NCBI RefSeq assembly: GCF_006965545.2
Contig: NZ_CP041372.2
Span: forward strand, 3,720,001-3,784,000
Source: Paenalkalicoccus suaedae
GTDB lineage: Bacteria; Bacillota; Bacilli; Bacillales; Salisediminibacteriaceae
Length of the DNA stretch: 64,000 nt
Direction: 5' to 3'
The position numbers were made by a program, and so were the translations under genes. Shown piece by piece: positions 53,449 through 63,500 of this stretch. Numbering within the stretch: position 1 is the stretch's first letter; each line of letters starts with the position of its first letter. The notes under the pieces are model-generated. The model saw only the letters and a list, made by a program, of their open reading frames with translations. It did no database searches and had not been told where the DNA came from.

Positions 53449-54972
53449 TTAATCGACGCTTACCTTATCTTCGGCAATTACTCCTGCGTGACGGAAGGGT
53501 TCTAAGTCGTAGCTTAGTTGCTTCGTTGTTTCGTACACGCGTTGGTAAAGCTTAAATAAATCTGCATATGCTTCTACTTGAGATGGGATTGGCTTATAGA
53601 CGCGCTTCACTTCTGTCCACGTGTCTGCAATTTTTTCTAACGAATTATAGAGACCTACTCCATAGGCTGCGAGCATAGCGGCACCAATGCCTGGCCCTTG
53701 CTCATTTGTGAGCTGAACGACCTCTGCTTGATAAATATCAGCCTGCATTTGCATCCACGCATCACTTTTAGCACCACCGCCCGTTGCAATAACACGATCG
53801 ATTTGAATGCCTTCTTCTCGGAAAGCAACAACAGACTCGTTTAAAGAAAACGTAATGCCTTCCATGACTGCGCGAGTTAAATCACCGATTTCGTGAGAGG
53901 CATGTAAGCCTATAAAGCTCCCTCTAATGGCTGAATCCGCGTGAGGAGAACGTTCGCCAGATAAGTAAGGGGTAAATAAAAGCCCTTTTGCACCAATTGG
54001 AGACTGTTCTGCCAATGACACTAAGTTGTCGAATGACGTTTCTTTCGCAGCTGTTTCTTTTAGCCATGTTAAGCTATGTCCGGCTGCAAGAGTAACTCCC
54101 ATCGTGTAGTGAGCATCAGGTGCGGCGTGCGCAAAATAGTGAACCGTCCCGCTAAATGACTTTGTTGCTGACTGCTCAAACGCTAAAACTACTCCGGACG
54201 TTCCGATGCTACTTAGGAGCGTACCTTCCTTTAAGATTCCTGTTCCGATTGCACCACATGCATTATCTGCGCCACCTGCCACAACCTTTGCGCTAGCCAT
54301 TCCTGTTTTTGCAACAAGATCGGCCTTCAAACTCCCCACTACTTCGTGTGAATCAATGAGCGGAGGGCAAAGCGATAGAGGAAGGCCAACGGCATTTGCT
54401 ACTGCGTGACTCCACTCCCTTTTCTCGACGTCTAAAAGCAATGTCCCAGCCGCGTCAGAAAATTCCATGTGAAGCTCGCCAGTTAAAGCAAGGCGTACGT
54501 AATCTTTTGGTAAAACGAAGGTTGCCGCTTGCTCAAATATCTCCGGTTCATGCTCCTTCACCCAAAGCAATTTTGGTAACGTAAATCCCTCTAGAACAGG
54601 GTTTTTAATCGATGTACGAATGATATCTGAAGCCACATCCTCAATAAATCGGCATTGCTCCGTTGTCCGCGTATCATTCCATAAAATCGCGCGGCGCAAA
54701 GGCTTATGCGCATCATCTAGTAGCACCAATCCATGCATTTGACCCGAGAAGCTAATTCCTTTAATTTCATTTGGATTTACATTTGCTGATACTTCCTCTA
54801 ATGCCTCGACTGTCGCTCTGACCCAATCATCTGGATCCTGTTCGCTATAGCCCGGCTTATCGTGATAGAGCGGATAGCTTTTGCTCACGGACGAAACGAC
54901 AGTTCCGCCTTTAGCTACAACTAATACTTTTACAGCACTTGTCCCAAGATCGACTCCAATGACATATTCCAT
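53449..54972 (-). CDS. xylB: Xylulokinase
   Basis: About 507 residues, FGGY carbohydrate kinase that phosphorylates D-xylulose to xylulose 5-phosphate. N-terminal YVIGVDLGTSAVKVLV (ATP phosphate loop), SGQMHGLVLLD and RRAILWNDTRT, catalytic Asp in VAGGADNACGAIGTG, then LFTPYLSGERSPH and the C-terminal ATP loop VIATGGGAKSDAWMQMQADI match XylB. ATG 54972 has AGGGAGGAAG; an ATG at 55014 lies before it. It is downstream of xylA with a 69-bp gap, and a strong terminator closes the operon. Confidence 0.95.
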   Translation of the reverse strand: MEYVIGVDLGTSAVKVLVVAKGGTVVSSVSKSYPLYHDKPGYSEQDPDDWVRATVEALEEVSANVNPNEIKGISFSGQMHGLVLLDDAHKPLRRAILWNDTRTTEQCRFIEDVASDIIRTSIKNPVLEGFTLPKLLWVKEHEPEIFEQAATFVLPKDYVRLALTGELHMEFSDAAGTLLLDVEKREWSHAVANAVGLPLSLCPPLIDSHEVVGSLKADLVAKTGMASAKVVAGGADNACGAIGTGILKEGTLLSSIGTSGVVLAFEQSATKSFSGTVHYFAHAAPDAHYTMGVTLAAGHSLTWLKETAAKETSFDNLVSLAEQSPIGAKGLLFTPYLSGERSPHADSAIRGSFIGLHASHEIGDLTRAVMEGITFSLNESVVAFREEGIQIDRVIATGGGAKSDAWMQMQADIYQAEVVQLTNEQGPGIGAAMLAAYGVGLYNSLEKIADTWTEVKRVYKPIPSQVEAYADLFKLYQRVYETTKQLSYDLEPFRHAGVIAEDKVSVD

Positions 54973-55041
54973 GTTCGCTTCCTCCCTCGTAGGTAAAGGA
55001 GCTACTCCACACAAAGTCAGAGCAGCTCCTCAAGTTGGTTC

Positions 55042-56379
55042 TTATAGTTGATTTACTCGTAGTAAATAATTGTTGAGTTGCGCTTTAATTTTTTCGACCT
55101 GACCAGACGCATGATCAATCTCACCAAGACCTAGTGCGTGTTTCTCTAGCTCATGGAAATCTGTTTTACCTTCTACAATTTTCTTACCAATACCCTCTTG
55201 GAAGGTTTCATAACGCTTTCCAACGATTGATTCAAAGAAGTTATCCTCAATCATTTTGTTCGCTACTTTAAGACCAATTGCGAAGCTGTCCATTCCTGCA
55301 ATATGGGAGTGGAAGAGATCCTCTGGATCAAAGGAGCCACGACGTACTTTTGCATCAAAGTTTAGACCACCTTTGCCTAAACCACCGTTCTTTAAGATCT
55401 CGTACATAGCAAGTGTTGCAGAATAAAGGTCTGTTGGGAATTCATCTGTGTCCCATCCTAATAGTGGGTCACCTTGGTTTGCATCCACAGATCCGAGCAT
55501 TCCTTGAATACGAGCTGTGCGTAGCTCATGCTCGAACGTATGACCAGCAAGCGTCGCGTGGTTAGCCTCAATATTAAACTTAAAGTGGTCCTGCAGGTCG
55601 TACTGGTGAAGGAACGCTGTAGCAGTCGCTACATCAAAGTCATATTGATGCGTAGAAGGCTCTTTTGGCTTCGGCTCGATAAGGAATTGTGGGTTAAAAT
55701 TAATTTCCTTTGAGTATGCGATTGCCATATGATAGAAGCGAGCCAGGTTATCAAGCTCTAGCTTTAAATCTGTGTTAAGCAAGGATTCATACCCTTCTCT
55801 TCCGCCCCAGAAAACATAGTTTTCGGCACCTAACTCTTTTCCTACCTCAAGTCCCTTTTTCACCTTCGCCGCAGCGTAAGCGTATACATTTGCATTTGAA
55901 GAAGTCCCTGCACCTGACACAAAACGTGGGTGCGTAAACATGTTCGCCGTGTTCCAAAGTAGCTTCACGTTTGATGTTTGCATGTAGTCCTTGATCATCG
56001 CAACAATGACGTCTAAGTTTTTATTTGTTTCAGCAAGAGTTGATCCTTCTGGTGCAATATCGATATCGTGGAAACAGAAGAATGGCGCCTGCACTTTATC
56101 AATAAATTCAAATGCCGCTTCTACACGCGCTTTTGCCTGATCCATACCAGATAGATGATCCCATGGACGCTTTGCTGTACCTGCTCCAAATGGGTCAGCA
56201 CCATCTTGTGTTAATGTATGCCAGTATGCAACAGAAAAACGTAGCTGTTCTGCCATCGTTTTGCCACCGACTACTTCGTCTGGATTGTAATATTTAAATG
56301 CGTATGGGTTTGTAGACGCTGCTCCCTCGTATTGAATCGTAGGTACGTCCTTAAAATAAGTAGTTGTTGTTTTCGTCAT
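55042..56379 (-). CDS. xylA: Xylose isomerase
   Basis: 445 residues, class II xylose isomerase size. Interconverts D-xylose and D-xylulose with two divalent metals. His in [12 protein letters not shown] is the catalytic base region, and [21 protein letters not shown] and [17 protein letters not shown] carry the metal ligands (Glu, His, Asp). [20 protein letters not shown] is the second signature. ATG 56379 has RBS GGAGGG. Promoter with XylR operator lies 45-90 bp upstream. It is the first gene of the xylA-xylB operon, divergent from xylR. Confidence 0.97.
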   Translation of the reverse strand: MTKTTTTYFKDVPTIQYEGAASTNPYAFKYYNPDEVVGGKTMAEQLRFSVAYWHTLTQDGADPFGAGTAKRPWDHLSGMDQAKARVEAAFEFIDKVQAPFFCFHDIDIAPEGSTLAETNKNLDVIVAMIKDYMQTSNVKLLWNTANMFTHPRFVSGAGTSSNANVYAYAAAKVKKGLEVGKELGAENYVFWGGREGYESLLNTDLKLELDNLARFYHMAIAYSKEINFNPQFLIEPKPKEPSTHQYDFDVATATAFLHQYDLQDHFKFNIEANHATLAGHTFEHELRTARIQGMLGSVDANQGDPLLGWDTDEFPTDLYSATLAMYEILKNGGLGKGGLNFDAKVRRGSFDPEDLFHSHIAGMDSFAIGLKVANKMIEDNFFESIVGKRYETFQEGIGKKIVEGKTDFHELEKHALGLGEIDHASGQVEKIKAQLNNYLLRVNQL

Positions 56380-56425
56380 TGTAGATCCCTCCGAATAAGT
56401 AAGTTAAATTCGTCTTGATACGATT

Positions 56426-56469
56426 AGTGTAGCAGGGTATACTTAGTTTGTCCATTGAATTAACTAAGT
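56426..56469 (-). promoter_or_regulatory. xylA promoter overlapped by XylR operator (xylO)
   Basis: Arms ACTTAGTT (56441-56448) and AACTAAGT (56462-56469) with 13 bp between match the known XylR operator (TTAGTTT...AAACTAA). On the minus strand a -35 TGGACA (56454-56449) and a -10 TACACT (56431-56426) are exactly 17 bp apart, so the operator covers the -35. TTTAACCGCTTTCT at 56483-56496 matches 12 of 14 cre positions and may add CcpA control. Confidence 0.82.
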
Positions 56470-56653
56470 AAATCAAAATTAATTTAACCGCTTTCTTTCA
56501 CTAGGTAAAAGTACAGAAAATAGCGTATGATAGGAGTATTATTCTTTTCATATCCGTTAGGCAGATAGACCTTCTTAACAATCTATCAAGGTATAGAACA
56601 AAAATAGATAACCAAAACTATGCAATGACTAAACAATGTAAGGAGAAGATGAC

Positions 56654-57820
56654 ATGGCTAACTATCAGCAGGCTGTAAAGCTTACCAATAAATCGATCGT
56701 TTTAACATCTATCCGTCAATTAGAGCCTATTTCAAGAGCAGAGCTCGCACAAACGCTTGGATTAACAAAGGCTACCGTTTCGTCCCTAGTCGAAGAATTG
56801 ATCGCAGAGGAGTACATCTATCAGACAGGTCTAGGTAAATCAAGCGGAGGTAGACGTCCGCTAATGCTCCAATTTAATGAGAAGGCTGGCTACACGATCA
56901 GCTGCGACATTGGGGTCAATTACATCCTGACGGTCCTCACTGATCTACACGGGACCATTATTCACCACATCCATAAACCATTTAACACGAACGACTTCAC
57001 TCGGACAGTGATGGAGATTAAGTCCATGATCGACACGTGCATGTCTAACATGAATGAGTCTCCATTTGATCTCATCGGAATTGGGTTTGGTATTCCTGGA
57101 CTTGTAAATAAAGACGGCGCTATATTAAGCACCCCTAATTTGGACTGGGTTCAGTCAAATATTAAAGAGATTTTTGAGGATCAGTACAACGTGCCAGTTA
57201 TTATTGAGAACGAGGCAAATGCCGGTGCGTATGGGGAAAAAACGTTTGGAGCAGCAAAGTTAAATGAACATTTCATCTATGTGAGCGCAGGCATTGGAAT
57301 AGGTGTTGGTGTCGTTTTAGACGGTTCATTAGTTAGAGGTGCTAACGGCTTTTTAGGCGAGATCGGACACACCACTATCGTGGAAGGTGGAGACAAGTGC
57401 CGCTGCGGCAATCGTGGCTGCTTTGAAATGTACGCATCCGAAATGTCGTTATTAAATACGTTCCAAGATGATGTACCTGATTTGGAGAAATTACTTGTTA
57501 AAGCCGAGACAGATCAAGGTACAAGAGAAGCATTCGAAACAATCGGTCATTACTTAGGAGTTGGACTAACGAATATCATTCATACCTTTAACCCTGAGCG
57601 AATTATTATTGGTAATCGTCTTGCAAAGGCCAAAGCTTACTTACTGCCACATCTCATGAAGGTCATTGAGGAGCAAACCCTTCCTGAGCTGCGCACGGAT
57701 ACAGAGATTTTATTCAGTGATAACTATCAGTATGCAACTGCGCTTGGACTAACTGCATTTACGATTGAACATTTTTTGACGAAGCAGTTTGAAGGTAGTG
57801 CTACGGCTAAAACAATTTAA
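56654..57820 (+). CDS. xylR: Xylose operon repressor, ROK family
   Basis: 388 residues. N-terminal helix-turn-helix (about 20-65: ISRAELAQTLGLTKATVSSLVEELIAE) followed by a ROK sugar-binding domain. IGIGFGIPGLV, ENEANAGAYGE, the ROK loop VSAGIGIGVGVVLDGSLVRGANGFLGEIGHT and the zinc site CRCGNRGCFEMYAS are intact. Xylose binding releases DNA. ATG 56654 has AAGGAGAAG. It is divergent from xylA, and the xylO site between them supports the assignment. A perfect hairpin terminator follows. Confidence 0.95.
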   Translation: MANYQQAVKLTNKSIVLTSIRQLEPISRAELAQTLGLTKATVSSLVEELIAEEYIYQTGLGKSSGGRRPLMLQFNEKAGYTISCDIGVNYILTVLTDLHGTIIHHIHKPFNTNDFTRTVMEIKSMIDTCMSNMNESPFDLIGIGFGIPGLVNKDGAILSTPNLDWVQSNIKEIFEDQYNVPVIIENEANAGAYGEKTFGAAKLNEHFIYVSAGIGIGVGVVLDGSLVRGANGFLGEIGHTTIVEGGDKCRCGNRGCFEMYASEMSLLNTFQDDVPDLEKLLVKAETDQGTREAFETIGHYLGVGLTNIIHTFNPERIIIGNRLAKAKAYLLPHLMKVIEEQTLPELRTDTEILFSDNYQYATALGLTAFTIEHFLTKQFEGSATAKTI

Positions 57821-57845
57821 ATAGTTACGTTTTTCTAGTCATAAC

Positions 57846-57886
57846 AAAACAGGCGAATCATGCGCACATGATTCGCCTGTTTTGCG
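57846..57886. terminator. Bidirectional terminator between xylR and uxuB
   Basis: Perfect 15-bp arms (AACAGGCGAATCATG and complement) with a short CGCA loop and A- and T-rich flanks. Confidence 0.95.
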
Positions 57887-57902
57887 TTCATAAAAGAATT
57901 CT

Positions 57903-58745
57903 CTACACACCAGAATACGCCATAAATCCACCATCAACAGGCATCGTAATCCCCGTGACAAACCCACTGTATGTATCGTCCACAAGAAACAATAGTGCTC
58001 CATGTAAGTCAGATGCTTCCCCTAATCGTTTCATCGGTGTGTGCGCCAAAATCTTTTCCGATCGTTCTGTAGGACTACCATCTTCGTTTGTTAAAGCACG
58101 CCTGTTTTGATCGGTGAGAAAAAATCCAGGTGCAATGGCATTTACGCGAATGTGTTGATTTGCAAAATGTACAGCTAACCACTGTGTAAAGTTATCAATA
58201 GCTGCCTTAGCTCCACTGTATGCGGGCACTTTTGTCATAGGAGATGGCGCGCTCATTGAGGAGATGTTAATGATGGACCCTCCACCTTCAATCATATGCT
58301 TAGCAAACGCCTGAGTTGGTAGAAAAGAGCCGATAAAATTCACATCAAAGACATGTCTAAACCCCTCCACCTTTAGATCAAAGAATGTTTTTAGGGATGC
58401 ATCTTCTAGATCGTTTGTCTGGAAAGTCTCATTAGTTGTAGAACCATCTGGATGATTGCCACCAGCTCCATTAATAAGTACGTCTACCCTATTATACGTT
58501 GCAACTACTTGTTCACAAGCCGCTTTTACGCTCTCTTCGTCGGTTACATCACAAGCTACAGCAAGGGCTTCTCCACCAGCTGAAGTAATAGCATCTACGA
58601 CAGCCTCTGCTTTTTCTTGCGTTCGATTAAGTACAGCTACCTTCATTCCATTTTGAGCAAGAAGTTTAGCCATAGAGCCACAGAGAACTCCACCACCTCC
58701 TGTGACGACGGCTACCTTTCCTTTAAGCGTTTCGTGACGTCTCAT
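57903..58745 (-). CDS. uxuB: D-mannonate oxidoreductase (fructuronate reductase), SDR type
   Basis: About 280 residues, classical short-chain dehydrogenase. [17 protein letters not shown] is the cofactor loop, NGAGGNH the strand after it, and catalytic Ser (ISSMSAPSP) and Tyr-x-x-x-Lys (YSGAKAA) follow. The C-terminal [12 protein letters not shown] is shared with Bacillus subtilis UxuB (YjmF). It reduces D-fructuronate to D-mannonate. ATG 58745 follows AGAGAGGGGCG and overlaps the uxuA stop by 23 bp. A longer start at 58808 would be deep in uxuA and is rejected. Confidence 0.88.
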   Translation of the reverse strand: MRRHETLKGKVAVVTGGGGVLCGSMAKLLAQNGMKVAVLNRTQEKAEAVVDAITSAGGEALAVACDVTDEESVKAACEQVVATYNRVDVLINGAGGNHPDGSTTNETFQTNDLEDASLKTFFDLKVEGFRHVFDVNFIGSFLPTQAFAKHMIEGGGSIINISSMSAPSPMTKVPAYSGAKAAIDNFTQWLAVHFANQHIRVNAIAPGFFLTDQNRRALTNEDGSPTERSEKILAHTPMKRLGEASDLHGALLFLVDDTYSGFVTGITMPVDGGFMAYSGV

Positions 58746-59829
58746 ATTCGCTACGCCCCTCTCTTTGGTTTGCAAAAGAATCCCATTGCCCTTGAATATA
58801 CATAGCACCTAACGCACGATCATAAAGGCCATAGCCAGGTCGTGCTTTCTCTCCCCAAATCATACGTCCATGGTCCGGGCGAATGAAGCCTTGATAGTTG
58901 TACGTTGATAAAAGCTTGATTAAATGTGTCATTGGTACCGATCCTGCCTCATCGCAGTGAGCCGTTTCATAAAAATCTCCATTAGGCTCATGACGAATAT
59001 TACGAAGGTGGACAAAGGCTACTCTGTCTCGCTCTAAAAATGTTTGAAAAATATCTGATAAATCATTGGTTAAGCTTGCTCCCAATGAACCACTGCATAA
59101 CGTCAAACTGTTCGAGGGATGATCAACAGCTTCAATAATTCGTATAAGGTCGCTCTTATTTTTGACAATACGAGGTAATCCAAATACTGGCCAAGGTGGA
59201 TCATCTGGATGGATGGCAAGTTTCACTCCACATTCTGCTGCGACTGGCACCGTCTTTTCTAAAAAATAGGTAAGGTTTAAAAAGAGCTGCTCCTCGGTGA
59301 TGTGTTGATATGCCTCTAAGAGGGGGACAATTTCTTGCAAACGTTCAGGCTCCCATCCTGGTAAAGAGAAGCCACCAGCCCCCCCTGTTAGATGACTTAA
59401 TAAACTATTTGGATCGATCGCTTCTACCTTTGCGCGTTCATAAGCAAGAACTGTCGATTTATCAGGTAACACCTTGGCTAAGTCGGACCTAGTCCAATCA
59501 AACACTGGCATAAAATTATAACAAATCACTTTTACACCAACAGATGCTAAACGACGAATAGTCTCAATATACGCTTCGATATATTTGTCCCGTGACGGTA
59601 ATCCTAGTTTAATGTCTTCATGTATATTGACACTCTCGATTACCTCAAGTGAGAATCCTTCTAAAGTGACCTCCCGATGAAGTGCTCTAATACGTGATAA
59701 CGGCCAAGCTTCCCCAGCTTTAAGGTCGTTTAACGTGCCGACGATTCCACCTACTTTAGGTATTTGCTTGATTTGCTTTAGTGTTACACTATCGTCAAGA
59801 TGGCCAAACCACCTTAGAGTCATATTCAC
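58723..59829 (-). CDS. uxuA: Mannonate dehydratase
   Basis: 368 residues; dehydrates D-mannonate to 2-keto-3-deoxygluconate, metal-dependent TIM barrel. [15 protein letters not shown] matches the UxuA N-terminus. [18 protein letters not shown] and [20 protein letters not shown], the latter with the metal-binding His, are family hallmarks, as are [13 protein letters not shown] and [19 protein letters not shown]. The start is GTG 59829, overlapping the GntR-type gene by 35 bp; ATG 59823 is an alternative. Confidence 0.95.
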   Translation of the reverse strand: MNMTLRWFGHLDDSVTLKQIKQIPKVGGIVGTLNDLKAGEAWPLSRIRALHREVTLEGFSLEVIESVNIHEDIKLGLPSRDKYIEAYIETIRRLASVGVKVICYNFMPVFDWTRSDLAKVLPDKSTVLAYERAKVEAIDPNSLLSHLTGGAGGFSLPGWEPERLQEIVPLLEAYQHITEEQLFLNLTYFLEKTVPVAAECGVKLAIHPDDPPWPVFGLPRIVKNKSDLIRIIEAVDHPSNSLTLCSGSLGASLTNDLSDIFQTFLERDRVAFVHLRNIRHEPNGDFYETAHCDEAGSVPMTHLIKLLSTYNYQGFIRPDHGRMIWGEKARPGYGLYDRALGAMYIQGQWDSFANQREGRSEYETSRNA

Positions 59830-60532
59830 TTTTGCCCTCAGCCCCTTCTATATGAGTGATAAAGTAATTAGGATACTCAGACATGATTGCCCCTTTCTCA
59901 AAATCCACTAGGCGTAAATGTTGTTTCATCCGCTCCGCTGCAGCAATCTCATCCTTCTCTAAAATAAGTCGGAATATTTCTTTATGATCCTCAACTAAAT
60001 TACCCCAGTCTAATGACTCTGATCGAAGTCTAAGCATTCGTATTCGCTCAAACTGCGTATTCATTTGTTTAGACATCTCCCAAGAACGCCCTTTCTTACT
60101 CGCTAAAAATAGTAGTTGGTGAAACGCCTCATCCAGAGTAAACATTGTTCTTGGATCCTCTACATGATTAAAGTCCTGTAATAGTAAGTTCTCCTCGATT
60201 TTACGTGCAAATTCGGGAGGTAAAGAGTGACAAGCTTCGCGGACAATTGCCGTTTCTAACTGCTCACGTACAAACCTGCCCTCCTCTACAATTGCGAGAT
60301 CAATCCTGGCAACGACACTGCCACTCTGAGGAACAATATCTAAAAGCCCCTCTTCTGAGAGCTTCAAAAAAGCCTCGCGTACAGGGGTGCGGCTAACTTC
60401 AAGCTTTTGTGACCATTCTTTTTCGGATAGCTTCCGGCCTGGTTCAAGCTCCATGGTGAGAATCTTATCTCTCATCATTTTATAAATAGACTCTCTAATA
60501 GATTGCTTAGGCTTTCCGTAGCTAGGTTGCAT
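59795..60532 (-). CDS. GntR family regulator (FadR/FCD type) of the glucuronate genes
   Basis: 245 residues. Winged helix at about 10-75 (SIRESIYKMMRDKILTMELEPGRKLSEKEWS... VSRTPVREAFLKLSEEGLLDIVPQSG), then an all-helical FCD ligand domain. The FCD metal-site residues can be seen around LDEAFHQLLFLA and HKEIFRLI. It sits between aguA and uxuA on one strand, tightly packed, so it probably represses this operon until a uronate binds. ATG 60532 has AAGGAGG. It is related to the hexuronate regulators UxuR/ExuR only by context. Confidence 0.9.
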   Translation of the reverse strand: MQPSYGKPKQSIRESIYKMMRDKILTMELEPGRKLSEKEWSQKLEVSRTPVREAFLKLSEEGLLDIVPQSGSVVARIDLAIVEEGRFVREQLETAIVREACHSLPPEFARKIEENLLLQDFNHVEDPRTMFTLDEAFHQLLFLASKKGRSWEMSKQMNTQFERIRMLRLRSESLDWGNLVEDHKEIFRLILEKDEIAAAERMKQHLRLVDFEKGAIMSEYPNYFITHIEGAEGKSEYDSKVVWPS

Positions 60533-60543
60533 AGGCTGCCTCC

Positions 60544-62595
60544 TTATTCGTAGATTTTTCTTTGATGGATGTCCTTTATTCCTGACTTCCTATAGAAGTA
60601 GGTGTTTATGATATCTCTCCATTCTATCGCATGAGATAGCTGGTGCTTAAGTCTCTCTAATACATCGCTAAAGCGTTTATCATCTATTTTCCCTTCTAGA
60701 GCCTCCCAATTTGCGACCATGCTTTCTACACCTTTTACACCCTCAAAATGAGTGTCATAAATATGCTGAATGATCGTCTTTCCGCTTGTTAACTCATAGT
60801 TATAAGGCATATGGTGGAAAAATAATAGTAGTTCCTCTGGACATGTGTTTGGATCATTATAAATCTTAGCATTCTGCTCTGCATACTGAGAGGTATACCC
60901 TGTCCCAGTCTCCACTGTGCGATCCACACCAAGTCCATTACGATCAGCAAAGTGATAGGTCCCCCAAGCATCATATTCATACCCATCAATATTTGGTCCA
61001 TAATGATGGCCCGGATTAATCATCCAGCCTATACCTAACGGAGATGTATAACGTTCGTAGGTTAGCCATGACGGTAAAAGAATCGCTTCAAGTAATTGTT
61101 GTATGTGCTCTTCTTGACCAAAAGTGAGATCAGACCACTCCGATAAAATATCATCCTCATTTAAAGTAGGGTCCCATGTTAAGCGGCCATATCCATAAAG
61201 GTTGACCTGGGCTAATGTGTGCCCTGTCCAATTATAATCGTCGCCTAAGTTACCAACAGCTGCTATACCACTATGTGTTGGGTTATACGTTTTCCCACTT
61301 GCAATATCCTTTACGAATGTTCCTTCTCCTTCATGGCCAGTATCAAAATTTAATATCTCCTTCCACTGTGGCAATAGATAGACTGCATGACGTTGCTGTC
61401 CTAAATACTCTTGAGCAAGCTGAAATTCAACAATTACATTTGTTTGCTTAAGAGCGCCAATAAGAGGCGAAACAGGCTCCCTTACTTGAAAATCCATTGG
61501 TCCATTTTTGATTTGTAAAATCACGTTGTCTTTAAATGCACCATCTAGGGGCATGAAGTGATCATAGGCCGCACGCGCTCTATCTGTTGTTCTATCTCTC
61601 CAGTCCTGATGACAGTCGTAAACAAAACACCGCCAAATAACAATCCCGTTATGCGGGGCAATCGCATCAGCAAGCATATTTGCCCCTTCTGCGTGAGTAC
61701 GTCCATACGTAAACGGTCCCGGTCGATTTTCAGAGTCTGCCTTTACAACAACTCCCAAAAAATCAGGAATAGCTTGATAAACATCATCAAATGCTTGCTT
61801 CCAAAAAGCCGCTACATCCTCTTCAAGAGGGTCTGCATGTGTTAATCCTCCAACTTCCATTGGCGAAGCGTAGTTTATGCTAAGCAGTAATCTAATTCCG
61901 TAAGCGCGAAAGATATCAGCAACTCGTGCAACATCTTTTAAATAACGCTCGGTGATTAAATAAGACTCTACTTTATGGACATTAACATTGTTAATTGAAA
62001 CAGCGTTTATTCCTACTGAAGCGAGTAGACGTGCATAATCCTTCCACCTTACAATATTTTCTCTAAAAGAATCATCTCGGTAAAACATAGATTCTCCAGC
62101 ATAGCCTCTCTCAACAGATCCGTCCATGTTGTCCCAATGATTAATAATACGAAGTGGATTCGCTGGCTTCTCCTTCATATTTAAAGAGTGTAAATCCCCT
62201 TGACGTTGAATATGCCTAAGTAACGTAAACACGGCGTAAAGTGCTCCCGCTTCACCACCAGCAAGTATTTGAATCCCATCCTCATTTTTTATATGAAAAG
62301 CTTCCTTCTCCATGCTATCCACATAGACGATTCGAAGTCCATTCCCTTTTACTTCAGGGACAACCGCTGGCTGAAAGCCTATCATCTTACGAATTGCGAA
62401 CGTCCACTCCTGTTCAATGGATTCACTTATGTCACTTCCATTTAGACACTCCATTTCTTTAAGAAGACTCATCACTTGCTCTCTGTATGTCGTTGATGTA
62501 ATAAATGTGTATTGTAGCCACGCCCTATAGCTTGTTGCATGGCTATTATTCACACCTGATACCGTTTTAATGTCTGGATAAAAAGATACTGTCAT
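60544..62595 (-). CDS. aguA: Alpha-glucuronidase, glycoside hydrolase family 67
   Basis: 683 residues, the usual length. Removes 4-O-methyl-D-glucuronic acid from the non-reducing end of aldouronates. The first part is the GH20b-like N-domain. The barrel carries [45 protein letters not shown] and the catalytic-region [25 protein letters not shown]. The C-terminal part holds [23 protein letters not shown]. No signal peptide, so the enzyme is intracellular and the oligomers must be imported by the adjacent permeases. ATG 62595 has AGGAGGAG. Confidence 0.96.
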   Translation of the reverse strand: MTVSFYPDIKTVSGVNNSHATSYRAWLQYTFITSTTYREQVMSLLKEMECLNGSDISESIEQEWTFAIRKMIGFQPAVVPEVKGNGLRIVYVDSMEKEAFHIKNEDGIQILAGGEAGALYAVFTLLRHIQRQGDLHSLNMKEKPANPLRIINHWDNMDGSVERGYAGESMFYRDDSFRENIVRWKDYARLLASVGINAVSINNVNVHKVESYLITERYLKDVARVADIFRAYGIRLLLSINYASPMEVGGLTHADPLEEDVAAFWKQAFDDVYQAIPDFLGVVVKADSENRPGPFTYGRTHAEGANMLADAIAPHNGIVIWRCFVYDCHQDWRDRTTDRARAAYDHFMPLDGAFKDNVILQIKNGPMDFQVREPVSPLIGALKQTNVIVEFQLAQEYLGQQRHAVYLLPQWKEILNFDTGHEGEGTFVKDIASGKTYNPTHSGIAAVGNLGDDYNWTGHTLAQVNLYGYGRLTWDPTLNEDDILSEWSDLTFGQEEHIQQLLEAILLPSWLTYERYTSPLGIGWMINPGHHYGPNIDGYEYDAWGTYHFADRNGLGVDRTVETGTGYTSQYAEQNAKIYNDPNTCPEELLLFFHHMPYNYELTSGKTIIQHIYDTHFEGVKGVESMVANWEALEGKIDDKRFSDVLERLKHQLSHAIEWRDIINTYFYRKSGIKDIHQRKIYE

Positions 62596-62606
62596 CGTTA
62601 CTCCTC

Positions 62607-63488
62607 CTATTCTTTATCTGCTCCAAGTACAATTCCTTTCACAAAGAATCTCTGTAAGAATGGGTACACAATTAGCATCGGTAAGGCGGAAATAAAAATT
62701 TGAGCCGCTTGAACGGTTCGCTGGGAGAGATTTCGCATCATTTCGGCATCGACATCTACGTTTGAAAAATCTTGCTGAACAACGATTGTTTGTAAAAAGG
62801 TTTGCAGAGGGTAATTGGCTGCATTTGTATTATAGATAAGCCCGTCAAACCATGAGTTCCAGTGGAACACCATCGTAAATAGGGAGATAGTTGCAATGGC
62901 CGGGACAGAGATAGGTAAATAGATTTTGAGGAAGATTTTAAAATGACCCGCCCCATCAATAAACGCTGATTCCTCTAAAGACTTAGGTACAGACGTTCGG
63001 AAAAAATTAAGTAGTAAAATCATATTGAACGCGTTAATGGCAGGCGGTAGAACTAATGCCCAAATGGAGTCTCCTAATCCAAGTCGTGTGACAACAATAT
63101 ACGTTGGTACAAGCCCTCCATTAAAGAGCATCGTAAATACAAAAAACCACATGTAAATTTTTCTACCTTTAAAGTCACGATCACTTTTAGATAATGCATA
63201 GGCTGCACATAACAGTAATCCCATCGACACAATTGTCCCTAACACTACCCGATTCACAGATACCCAGAGAGCACGTAAAAAGTTCTCGTTTGCAAGTGTT
63301 CTCTCATACGCATCGATCGTAAAATCGACTGGCCATAGCCCTACGATGTTTGCAGTAGCTGGAGCCGATCCGCTGAGAGATACCGCTAAAATGTGTATGA
63401 GTGGAAACAAGCACAAAAATGAAACAATGATCATAAATGCATAGTTGAATATGGTAAATATCTTGTAGCCCTTGGTCTTATGATGCAC
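62607..63488 (-). CDS. Carbohydrate ABC transporter permease, LplC/YtcP-like
   Basis: 293 residues, six helices, of the MalG class used for oligosaccharides. EAA loop [24 protein letters not shown] at about 177-200. [22 protein letters not shown] and the closing [13 protein letters not shown] are characteristic of the LplC/YtcP subgroup that imports aldouronates in Paenibacillus and relatives. GTG 63488 follows AAGGGGGG. It lies 11 bp upstream of aguA and 12 bp after the preceding permease. Confidence 0.92.
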   Translation of the reverse strand: MHHKTKGYKIFTIFNYAFMIIVSFLCLFPLIHILAVSLSGSAPATANIVGLWPVDFTIDAYERTLANENFLRALWVSVNRVVLGTIVSMGLLLCAAYALSKSDRDFKGRKIYMWFFVFTMLFNGGLVPTYIVVTRLGLGDSIWALVLPPAINAFNMILLLNFFRTSVPKSLEESAFIDGAGHFKIFLKIYLPISVPAIATISLFTMVFHWNSWFDGLIYNTNAANYPLQTFLQTIVVQQDFSNVDVDAEMMRNLSQRTVQAAQIFISALPMLIVYPFLQRFFVKGIVLGADKE

Positions 63489-63500
63489 GGTAATCCCCCC

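Noticed and set aside
53307-53555. 82-codon plus-strand frame before xylB
   Set aside because: It crosses the xylB terminator and reads into xylB on the opposite strand.
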